Shown here: positions 48,320 to 60,300 of the stretch, piece by piece
How the letters are laid out: every line of letters begins with the position of its first letter
Numbering within the stretch: the stretch's first letter is position 1
Assembly: GCA_037783545.1 (NCBI GenBank)
Contig: JBBELK010000453.1
Location: 1,488,001-1,552,000 of the forward strand
Length of the DNA: 64,000 bases
Source of the DNA: Henricia sp. BOLD:AAB3569
Lineage: Eukaryota > Echinodermata > Asteroidea > Spinulosida > Echinasteridae
Direction: 5' to 3'
The notes under the pieces: model-generated
The model's database searches: none
What the model was told of the DNA's origin: nothing
What the model saw: only the letters and a program-made list of their open reading frames with translations
Made by a program: the position numbers and the translations under genes

Positions 48320-51300
48320 TTAAATTTTTTGAGCATCCGGCTCTTGTGGGGGGTATCCCTGTTGTGGGGGGTATCCCGGCTGGGCAGGGTAGCCCGCTGG
48401 CTGGGGAGGGTAGCCAGCTGGAGGGGGGTTGGGATAACCCTGCTGAGGGGGGTAGCCATAGTTCTGGACTGCAGGGGCACCACCTTGCTGGGTCACAACG
48501 ACAGTGTGTCCCATGGGAGCGGCCGTGTTGATCAAAGTGGTGTGGGTGCTGATCTGTGCAGGCAAAATATCAAAAATGTACAGCTTGTAAGGAAATAATG
48601 ATGTATTCAGGGCGGTAAAGGGGGCTAAAGTGAATTCGTACAAATACATGCAAATTAATTTTTATGGCAAAAAAGTTCAATCACGTTTCACCGCTCTTTC
48701 AACAACTGGCTCCAATCGATAAACGTATCGAGTTTAAGTTGTAAACCAGTACGTTTGAATGCTTTGGAGACAGTGCCCCACCTTATCTAACTGCTTCTCA
48801 CTCCATATCAGCCCAGTCGTTTAAGTTCATGCACCAGGATACTGACAAAACCTCAAACTAGATACTCAACAACAGGTTTCTATATGCAGGGCAGGAGCAC
48901 CGCAACTTTGGAACCATCTTCCCCACGCAATTCGCCATTCAGCCTCTCTTTCACAATTCTAAACATCACTGAAAACGTGCTTAACTCTATCTCAACGTCA
49001 ATTATTATCTCTAACTAATTTCTAAAGCGTTGTGATACCACGCGTAAGAACGCTGTATAAATGCCAACATCATTATTATTATTATTATTGTAAATTTTGT
49101 CGGTGACACCACAAAGTGACTCGCAATTCTGGCAGTTGAGCGCACACCTCGGGTAGAAAATGAGGTACATGTACGTCGTTACAAAGTCGGACACGCAAGT
49201 GCTACAATGCGTGTTCTAAAAACATTCGGAAACTGTCTGTTTTTAGATAGATTATTTGCCACGACTAAAATGCATTCGCTAAGCATAGAAATGACATCGT
49301 AAAATAAAATCATGCTGACTTTTTAAAGTCACAATTATTAGTAAACTCAATTCACTGGCATTTTATAATTCCACTGTTCACCATGGAGTCATCTGAAGAG
49401 ACGGAATGATAGAGATTTCCTACCTCCATGCTACATCTGTACTGATTCGCGACTCCCGTTTCTTTTTAGCGATCATCTTCGCCCATTGTGATTATTTTCA
49501 GTACTAATAATTGCTCGTCACTACTGCGATGGATTTAGTGAAACAAGTTTCATCGCTATCCCAACAATGACGGATTTTTTTGTTAGCGACTGTTGTTGCG
49601 ATGATCCAAAAATTTCATGTTAGTGAAATTGTCACCCAGGTGCAAAGAGTAAGCCTTACCCTAGCAGTGTTCACGTCTTCCAGGCGGCCACGGCCTGCTT
49701 GCAGCTCCTGATACTGAGACACCACGCACAGAAAGGAGCCGATCTAAATAGTGAAAAGAAATATAAATATATATATATTTTTAAATTTATTGAATGGGTT
49801 TTGGAACTTCAATTTGCAGCCGCGCGCGGTACGGATGCCCATTTTTTTGTGCCATGTGCCTCTTTCACAGACGCAATCTCTCGTTTGCGATGCCGCTTCC
49901 ACTTTTTTAAGCCTAGTTTCCATGTAATCGTAACGCGCACATACAGACTAGACGCAAACAACTACAACGCAAACAATCCGAAAAGTTAAACTTGGTACTT
50001 TGCCGACTGTTTGCCGACTGTCTGCGTTACGTCTATATGGAAACCGGGCCTTAGTGGTGCATCTGTCTTTCTTTACTGCCCATGAATGCATAGTTCCGAG
50101 TTTGCCTAGTTAGCCCTGTCCCCTTGGAAATTGTTGCTACGGCTCACACGCTATCGTCAAAATGGCGACACACAAGGCATAAAGCAATGGGACTTTCAAC
50201 GGAAAGCACAGATTCATTGGAGAAAACTCAAAGGTATTCATGTTTCAGGGTCGACAGTTATCTTAGAACACACCGAGTAAAGGGCCAGTAATACAGGGAT
50301 GTCATATTATGACATACGTACATGCTTTCGTACCTTTGAACAACGAAACGACCGGCCTTGAAACCAAAAATTTGCCCGGATCATCGCATACAACACTGTA
50401 CAAATTGTATGGGGCAGAACATCGCGTGATGTTGTTGTGAGACAGTGCACTTTGACCTATGTGGGTGATGTCTGCTAGCTCTGTTGTGATTGGTCGGCGG
50501 GTTCGGTTGATTGACAGGTCAGAACTATGCATTGACCTCTATCATGGTGCGTCCATCTTTGTCTTGTTCCACATAGTACATGTCGAGCACGATTAGTGCA
50601 TCTGTAATCTCCCGTTGTTTTGAGAGAATCACTGTCCGTGCTGTCCTTGATCGCACCACGCATGTATCATTGTGATGTACACAATTAACAATTTCAACAC
50701 AGGGCCAAACCTTTTTTTCCTGTAAGCTTCGATTTGGTTACGTCCATTTTAACAGTGGAAAGGGAAGATGGCCACACTGTGATAAAGGTCTATATAGTGA
50801 CCTATTCATACTTAAAGGCAGTATACATCATTGGTAATCTCGAAAATCAGAAATGTTCACAGATTTACGCCTAACTTACACAATGTAAACATGATGACCG
50901 TAGAAAACTTCCCCTGAAATGGTTTTGTCTGATGTGCTATAGTCTTTGAGAAATGAGTAAAACAATTAGTTTTCGTCTCATGAGACGAAAATTCCATTCG
51001 CCCCAAAACCATTTCGCCCAAGTGCCATTTCGCCCAAAACCACTTCGCCCGAGTGCCATTTTGCCCCAAATTACTTCGTCCAAACACCACATCGCCCAAA
51101 GGCTACTTCGCCCCAAAACCACTTCGTGCACAGGCCGTGGTTCAGGGCGAAATGGTTCAGGGCGAAGTGGTTTTAGGGCAAAATGACTGCAAACCCTTTT
51201 TTGACTGTTTTCTCAAAAGTTAGACGAAGTACGGAGCTGGTTTTTGCTCAGGTTGGTTTTAATCATGCATATTTTCAATCACACAGGGGGATACAACTAT

Positions 51301-54300
51301 TTGTAACAGTTTACCAATCATATATACTATCTTTAATTAATGATAATTAATTGGGGCAAGCTGGGCAGGAGTTTGGGTCATATTAAATTGTCTCTGGGTG
51401 GAATGGTTAACTCATTGAAGGGACGATTCCTCTGTAGAGCTTGCTAAGCTCACGTGATAGCCATGCAATCCCAATTAATGAGAAAAAACTAATGTAAAAA
51501 TAATGTGTTTCGAGACCACCAACTGGCTAAAATAGCTCAATTATAGGGCATCTGCACGTTATAAGCAGAAGGTCCACGTTTTGAATCTCTTACAATAGAC
51601 CACTAAAGTGTGACGTCAGTTGCCTGGATAACTGGGTGTAAACGTTCGCTGGTAATCTGAAACATCCATTGCTAAAGCACATGGGAACAGTTCACTGGTT
51701 TATAGATTAGACCCAGTAACCTTGGCAACACACAAAGGGTGACTTGTTCACTTCGTACTCTATTAATAGACTGACATGTGCTGTCATACTCACATCAAAA
51801 ATAGTCACCGTGCCCACAATGATAAGTTCGATGACCGCAAAAGCTGTGCTGTCGCTGCCATTGTAATTCCGATTCCCCTGGGAAATCAGGAAAGTCAAAA
51901 ATAAAATATACTTGTAAACAAATAAATTGTTAATTTTAAAACCCCAATTCTTTGAAAAACAGCAATCAGGATCCTGGGGACTTCGAATAACACTATGAAA
52001 ATCTTATACCCTTAAAGTCTCCGTGAATGTGCCACTCATCCCATAATTTCGAGTGAAGATATATATTCTATATACCGGTATGTTGCTCAGTGGAGTGAAC
52101 AATCTGATTAAAGGTTTCTGTGGGCGCATTCCAAACCTTGTTTGTGTGTTGCCATAACACGAGAATGGAGTTTTGAATACCAACAATGAACGTACAAAGG
52201 TCGTTCACGAACAGGATTATCACTCCCTGCTCATAGACCGGCAGCCAAGAGGGTTTTGGTTAAACGAACGAGGTACCAACAACCGAGGGCAGGAACATTT
52301 AGGAAGTGACCTAGTATTTGCAGATCTGGCAGGGCTCAAATTTCACGGCGGCCACGACGGCCGATGCCCCTCTTACTGACCATGATGCCCCTCAAAAATT
52401 TGGCCCTTTCACGGCCAAAAATGCCCTGCCTTTTTTCGCCGATGGCCGTCGTGCCCCTTTTTTGCATCAAGATAAAATGGGCGATAAACAACACTCGAAG
52501 TGTACCGCGGTACGCGTACGGCCACGGGTTTAAACTCTGCCAAAATTCCTAGAAACTGAACGAACATCATATCAACAAGCGAGAGCACAGCGAGCGCGCC
52601 ATGTGACTCGACTATGGCACGCAGTCGGTCGTCAATGCATAGCGCATGTACGGTACACGTGTACAGTAATGTACATGTACTGCACTGATAAGCCACACAG
52701 CTCATATACATCGTCTATGGTGGGTATACACCAGCGCATGGAAGGAAAAAAGTACATGAGCCGGCATTTGCATTATGCTTTCACTGGTATTCGTCATGTA
52801 CATGTACTGGGTATACCGCCCAGTTTTACCGGCGTGGCGTGCGTGGCGAAAACGTTTTGTCCAAACAAACTCGGCCCCAATTGCCTTGTGTACAAACTCG
52901 GCCCCAGACCAACTCGGCCCCAATTGCCTTGTGTACAAACTCGGCCCCAGACCAACTCGGCCCCAATTGCTTTGTGTATAAACTCGGCCCCAAACCGACT
53001 CGGCCCCAATTCATTTGTGTATAAACTCGGCCCCAGACCGACTCGGCCCCAATTCCTTTGTGTATAAACTTTGCCACCAGACCTACTCGACTCCAAAAAA
53101 ACATTTGTTTTCATTGTTTTTTCCTTGTGGCCTTGTTGCCCTTTTTCAAAACTAAAGTTGGCCTTAGTGCCCCGCCTTGTGGCCTCGGTGCCCTTTCTAA
53201 TTTGCCTTCATGCAAGCTTAGCCAAAGTGCATGCCTTGCCCAAAAAACTGCGAAATTTGAGGCCTGATCTGGGCGTCTGCCGTGGTCCCTCTGCTGCTGG
53301 GGAACCCCAAAGGGGGCCAAAAATTGCGCTAGATCAAACATTTGAGGTACCACAAACATTTGAGGTTTAGATGAAAGAGCACATCACACGGAGTATGGAA
53401 TATGGCCCATATGCCAGACAATTTTTTTGCTGCAAAAGTCCCGCCAGACGACCGCCAAAATCTCATTCCATGTGATTATATGTGATCAATTGAGGAAGTG
53501 AGCTATAGACTAGTAACGTTCCACCTCTTTGCAGTGATTGCAGATTTGTTGGTGAATTGTTCGCTCAAATACTGGATCACGCCTAAGGTCCATTACAGTT
53601 TTTCCAATCGCTTAAACACAGTGTGCGCAGCAATATTCCGATGTGGGGTACTGTTGCCGAGTGGTTTGGGCCACTGACTTGCAACACTCGGCCGGGTACA
53701 TGTACCTGTGCCCTTGAGCAAGGCACTTAAACACACTTGCTCCATCCTTCGGAAGGGATGTAAAGCCGTTGGTCCAGTGTGTTGTGTAACGCACTTTAGT
53801 GGTGCATCTGTCTTTATTTACTGCCCATGAATGCATAGTTCCGAGTTTGCCTAGTTAGCCCCGCCCCCTTGGATATTGTTGCTACGGCTCACACGCTATC
53901 GTCACTCTTTCATGAAGAGTAAGGGGATTTCCCCGGTGTCTCTGGCCGTCGGCTGCCAATGGCGCCACCTACATATACCTATGTATCTCGATGTTTAGGT
54001 GGAGTATTAGCTTTGTAAAAACCCAATATAATGTGAAGAGCATGTGAAAATATCCAAATGTAATATGCGCTATATAAATGTAATAGAAAAAAGAAAAAAA
54101 AGCACTATAAATCCAACACGCGTCGAGAAATAATTTACACGAGCCCCTAAACTAAAAACATCGATGTCCAAATAAAACATTGAGGGGGAGGGGTGGGGGG
54201 GAGGGGTGGGGGGGGGGGAGGGGTGGGGGGGAGGGGTGGGGAGAGGTGGTAGGGGGTCGGAGGTGTTCTAAAAAGTCGGCATTTCGTGCTTACGTATTTA

Positions 54301-57300
54301 TGGATGGCCCCTTCTGTATCTTGACATGACATGCAGGTACGAGAAATCGATCACAAGTCTCAAGCGACAGTCTCAAGTAGCGGTATACACCGCTACAGTA
54401 ATGACAAAGTTCTCAGCCTGAATGGCGGTCTTTCAAAAATCCACGACATTACAAAACGTGGTATTACATGAAAAAACTGTAACTGTACGACATGTACCTC
54501 AAATAAAATTACATAGGGACTCAAAGGGGAGACTCCGGAAGCATGTACCGGTACCTGGGACTATTTCTCTGTCAGGCCATTGGTTGCAAACAGCTGTTTT
54601 CTCTCACTGGGCCAGAAGTAGAATCGTTACATTAACAGAATAGTTACAAAATAAATTCAATTAGTACAATTTCTACAATTATGCCCAAAGATTTTCACAA
54701 ATTTGGGTATTGAATACTCACCTTGCCAATAATAATCAGGAGCAGAATGCATGATCCCACATGTATCAATATGAGCAATGGCATAACAACCATGTACGGG
54801 AGCAGCAAGCCACGCTGGTCCTGCAACAGAAACACACGCAATCCATTGAAAACACTACAAGCTCTAAAACCAAGTTATATTAGGAACCAAATTTCTGCCT
54901 AGGTCAAGTTTGAGTTACCCGGTACCGTGGTCCAATCCAAGTTCAGTCCGAGTGTTTGCGGTGCAGTCCAAGTGGCCGCGGTCAAGTCCAAGTGGCTGCG
55001 GTCAAGTCCAAGTGGCCGCAGTCAAGTCCAAGTGGTCACGGTCCAGTCCTAGTGGCCGCAGTCCATTCCGAGTGGCCGCAGTCCGGTCGAGTGGCCGCAG
55101 TCCGGTCGAGTGGCCGCAGTCCGGTCGAGTGGCCGCAGTCCAGTCTGAGCGGCCGCAGTCCAGTCCGAGTGGTCATGTTCGAGTCCGAGTGGTCATGTTC
55201 CAGTCCGAGTGGCCGTGGTCAAGTCTAAGTGGCCGTGGTCTAAGTGGCCGTGGTCAAGTCCGAGTGGCCGTGGTCCAGTCCGAGTGGCCGCTGTCCAGTC
55301 CGAGTGGCCGCTGTCCAGTCCGAGTGGCCGCTGTCCAGTCCGAGTGGCCGCTGTCCAGTCCGAGTGGCCGCTGTCCAGTCCGAGTGGCCGCTGTCCAGTC
55401 CGAGTGGCCGCGGTCGAGTCCTAGTGGCCGCGGTCGAGTCCGATATCTATAGCCACCTTCATTTGCATACTTTTGGGCACATTTGCATAACTATTTGCAT
55501 AGTTTTGGGCACTATTTGCATGGTTTGGGCCACCTCATTTGCATGATTTTGGGCACTTCTACATGGGGTTTCAAATTTACATAAATGTTTAATATTACGC
55601 ATGCGTACGCGTTCGGTGTTGTGCCATTCAATAACACACTGGTTTCTCATCTTGTTGTTAATGTAATCTGTGGTCAAGACTGACTAAAATCAGGACTGGG
55701 TCCTCAAAATATCACCTACTTGAGACACGCCCACCAGGAGCAGAATGGACGCGATCACAATCAAAGCCAGCAAAGCCACAGAGGTGCCGTATATGCCATA
55801 ATAGGGTTCGGCTTCAGCATACGAGATCGCCCAATACTCTAGTAAATTAAAGAGAGAAATATCAATGTTTGTCTTAAATTTGTTACATGTACCAAATATC
55901 TTTAACACCCGGAAATATCTAATTTAAGTGATAACTATAGTGCACCAGCCAATTGATTCCATGTATTTGTACTTGTTTACATTAAACAAACATGACATAT
56001 TAATTTGCATGTAACATGTTTTATGTCACATTCAGTGTTTTTATGAATCAAAAATTGGGAATGAAGTTTGGTCATACGGTGCCTGCTGTTCATGTACAGT
56101 GCACCAGGCCACTAGTACAGTACAGTGAAACCTGTCTGTAGAATGGCAATTAGGTCTTTCCACGCTAATGGCCCTATTTGAAAAAAAGGTCAATAATTCC
56201 TTTCAGATGTCTTCAGTTTATCTCAAACTTAAAGATGTTATGCCGTGGAGAGATGAATTATATTTAATTTTGAATTTTTCTATTCTTTGATATATTAATT
56301 ATTGATATCTTATCTCGTTTTACATTTTATATTAAAGAGGAAGAATCCCCCTAGACGAAAATCCAGCATTTAGGCTTTTTTCGATAGTCCAAACATCCCT
56401 CTTGCCGACGTGGATTTTTATTATTTTTTAATTGTCGGTTTTAAGTGGATAAATTGCAAGCAAAACCGGCTTTTCGAAAATGAGATTTTCGCGATTTCTG
56501 AAACGCTCATTAGGTATTCATGATATGCGCGTGACCCCGTGACGCAATCCTGAGAAAGAAAAGTCAACACGATTGTTAGCTCCATACGTTTAAATGCAAA
56601 AAACTTGGAAAACCGTCTCTGTTAGATGGTGTTTTTTGAAGAATTTATTTGGTCTAAAAAGCCAGAGATATGCCCAGTAGTTGCGTGGTTGTATGTTTTA
56701 CCAGACATCATGAAAAAAAAGAGCAGAAGCTAAGATTCTTTTTTATTACGAAGAGAGAGAAAAATTAGTCGCTCATTCTAACTTGTACCGGCCGATGTGC
56801 ATATACCGTGTGCCAATTTCAAACACGTGGGAACTACGGCGCGGCCCGCAGGCACCATTTCCACTGCTGTACACGGACCGCTGTAAATTCCGTGACAAAC
56901 ACCGGTCGCAATGCACCAGTGTTTCCTTCAAAAGACTCGACTTCATTGTAAGCCACAATTTTACGATTTTTTCACAAAAAAGGTAATAGTAGATTATTGT
57001 CGTTTTACATCAGGTGTTTTCACGTTTGTATTTTGAATTACAAGGCATGATGAACATACACTTCGTATATTTTCCATTCAATACTGCACAGGCCGTTTTG
57101 TGTGTTTCTCAGGATGACGTATCGCCCCTGTTGGTAAACAAACCAAGTGACCTCGAGCGTTTCAGAATTCCGGGTGAGGATCATCGAGGGTCGGAACTGA
57201 ATTGCGTTTTAAACAAATAGTCGGTTTTTGGCGGAAAACACGTTGTAATCGCGTTGTAGAAACATAAACCTCCATGATAAACAGGAAAACTAAAAAAATG

Positions 57301-60300
57301 TGGATGGGGGGATTCTAGCTGTTTAATTAAAAAAGTGAAAATTTAGGCTTATTTCCAACCCATGATTTTCCTCTTTTCTGGAAACTGTCGAAATCCCGCC
57401 GCTGCGGGCAGCAAACAGATTTGGCCCATTTCGTGATGTCATTTTACGGACACCTTTTTAGCCAAAAATAAATAGTTCCGGCTCGCGCACGATATCACTC
57501 CGCGCTAATACAATAGTCTGGTGCCGCACACATTGTGTGAGAGGAAACCTGTGTTTGGTCTTGATCCCACCGCTATGGCCGGGATTATTTTTTGGGGGCA
57601 GCGAACGTACACCTCACTGTGCACATTCATCAGTACCGTACCGAGTGCTTTGTGAACACGCCGAAAGAAGGGCCCGCCAGCCGGTAGGGTTTCAGCGAGT
57701 GCGCGCTGGACATTCTCGTAAACTTGTTACATTGCATTCTTGACACAGTCACATCACAAAACTCCCCCAAAACACTGCTGGATAAATGTTCAGTGTTGGG
57801 ATTAAATTTAACATCCACAAGTATCAAATGAAGAGGAAAGAACAGGTCTAGGTTTTTACATCAAACGGAGATTTTAGGGTTTGGTTTTCGCCTCAACAAC
57901 GTACCGTAAGTTCTGATGGTAAGTTTTACACGGCACGGACTTGCAGTTTCGGCCGCGCCAGAAAAGGATGAATATAAATTCCACATTTACATGGTCTAAA
58001 AATGTAGGCAATCGGCTCAAACAAACATGGTACATTTGCCATGAAAACCTCCACGGACAAAATAATTATTGACAAAAAAGGGTTGAGAAAAAGTTGAGAG
58101 AAACAAAAAGAAAGACGATGCAGTACCGATCAAGGCAGTGACCAGATTCGCGTTGTTCTCGAAATTCTTCCTCGGTTAATTCCGGCTCAAACTGATACGG
58201 TTTAACCGTAGGAAATTCACTGGATGGTTCTTCATCGCTGTCTTCATGAAATGAATGCGATGAGCAAGAAAAAACATCGCTATCTTCATCGAAAAAAACC
58301 GTCAACACTGGAGTCACTTGTCGACATGGTGTTGCAAAACGCCACGTTGTAGAATAACAAGAAACAGCCGTCGGCAGCTAGACGCATCCGTAAAATGACG
58401 TCACGATTCCGTGGAATTTCCTATGTCAAACTTTTAGGCCCGACGGCTGTTCAGATTTTGCTTTGAGTTTGGTCTGAAAAATGGGCTAAAAAGTGCCCTT
58501 GTAAAAAAACATTCGCATGGTCTATTTTTTTTCTAAATGGTTTTTCTGGCATAATTAAATGTATTTAATGGTTTAATGTGTAATTTTGGTAATTTCATCT
58601 CTCCACGGCATAACATCTTTAAAGAAATTCCCTTTTGCCCAAAAAGGTAATAATCCACCATGTCAGCTGTTCCGACTTACCCCACCTATGGGGTAAGTTG
58701 GAACACGGTATTTTGTCAACATCTTTAAAGAAATTCCCTTGTACTGCCCAGGAGATAACTTTTGCCCAAAAAGGTAATAATCCACCATGTCAGCTGTTCC
58801 GACTTACCCCACCTATGGGGTAAGTTGGAACATGGTATGGGGTAAGTTGGAACACGGTATTTTGTCATTTAAAAACTGTACTATAACTTCTGTAATCACC
58901 CTAATTAGCAAGTCAGACACTTAAGCTGTAAATCGTGGCGTTAATTAACCCTTGGGGTACAGGGGAGTCATGCATCAACTGCACAAAACAAGAGCACCAA
59001 AACAATTTATGCATATCAAGCGGTTAAGATCGCTTTTTGCTCACTTACATGTATATAATGCAGTGAAACTTGTATAAGTAATTGGCACCCTCGGGACCGT
59101 AAAAACTGGCCACTATAAACAGTTGGCCTCTTTATGAGGTTACTTACAAATGGCATTTGGGACCAAAGATGGGTGGCCACTATAAATACATGTAGGTGGT
59201 CTTAATAACAGGTTTCACTGTACAACTGTTTTTAATGTAACCAGTTGACTAAAACAAGTCTACTGTTACTATATTCGCACTTTCCATTGACTTGACTCGG
59301 GGCGACGTTTCGTGCCTGGTTGCAGTTTTGCCGGTATAAATGTATTTCTATGCATTTTGTGCCGGGCACGGATCGTGTGACCTGGGCAAGTCGATGTTGT
59401 TGTTCGATTCGAGTATTTACATACATGACATTTCTTAAATATTTATATCACCGCGCGCGTTTACACTCGAATCGGCAAAGGTGGATACAGATCCAGCATT
59501 TTTATTGCGACCACAAAACTGAACATTTGCCGCGTTTACACTACACCACAAATCGCTTTAACTCGCTTCAGAAACTGCAAAAGTCACCACTAAATGTAAC
59601 TGCAGCGCATGCGTGAGCTGTTAGGTGTTGCTGCACTAGTGCCAGATTGGTCAATTAAATCTACTACACTGCGGGCACCGCCCCAAGGACACTCAAATTG
59701 CCGAATCTGTATTCGGGTAGCGTTTACACTACAAGCGACCTTGACGATTGCGGGGTTCAACCCTACCCCAAAGGTGACTTGAAAAAGGCGAATCAGACCC
59801 GGGTCTGATCCGCCTTTTTCAATTCACCTTTTGCGTTTACACTTAGTGCCTACCCGGCTTCAACTCCCCTTTTTGGAAATTGCGGAGTTCGATTCGGCAA
59901 AGGCGAATCGAGTGTAAACGGGGTGTATATCGTCGTACTTGTAGTGTCCAATCTGGTATTCATAGAACCACAATTCTAATGACAGTTGGTTCTTTTATCT
60001 CGCGAATTCTTTGGAAGCTATTGCAGTCTATTTAAGGCCGGGTCTGGAGGATAAAGTCGTTCACTTTCCTCCAGCGGTCATCGAAGTCGTTCGTCTGAAT
60101 TTAAAATACCTATGTGATTTCGGCACTTGCTTTGCTTGCCAGCAACAGTATGAGGGGTTTGTACGTAGTCGGCCGAGTCCGAGACGGGATGAGGTTATTA
60201 GCGGTGCTGAAGTTATAATGGTACATGTAGGTTGCATTTATACAATTGTTATTTTTTATATAGGAAGGATTTGACTTTGATACCTGCACTAAATTTCGGA

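Larger units (their letters stand above)
56233..58618. mobile_element. 2.4-kb TTAA transposon with coding remnant
   Basis: TTAA at 56229-56232 and 58619-58622 flank inverted ends agatgttatgccgtggagag and ctctccacggcataacatct. It is inserted in a copy of the 5571-5965 family: flanks ctaatggccctatttg...gtcttcagttt and agaaattccctt match that element on either side. It contains a nested TTAA element (56336-57322) and a minus-strand acidic ORF (58127-58317). Confidence 0.8.

Noticed and set aside
52864-53075. Possible CRISPR-like array
   Set aside because: Units are directly tandem without unique spacers and the host is a eukaryote.
52603-53114. Open frames of about 100-154 codons on both strands with LGPRPTRPQ repeats
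   Set aside because: Produced by the 43-bp minisatellite within gene C intron 4.
54910-55546. Overlapping open frames up to 180 codons rich in SEWP/SPSGR
   Set aside because: All are translations of a 20-bp minisatellite; open in several frames at once, with no start context or splice support.
60011-60274. 87-codon ORF in gene C intron 2
   Set aside because: No family resemblance seen and no supporting exon; left as unexplained.
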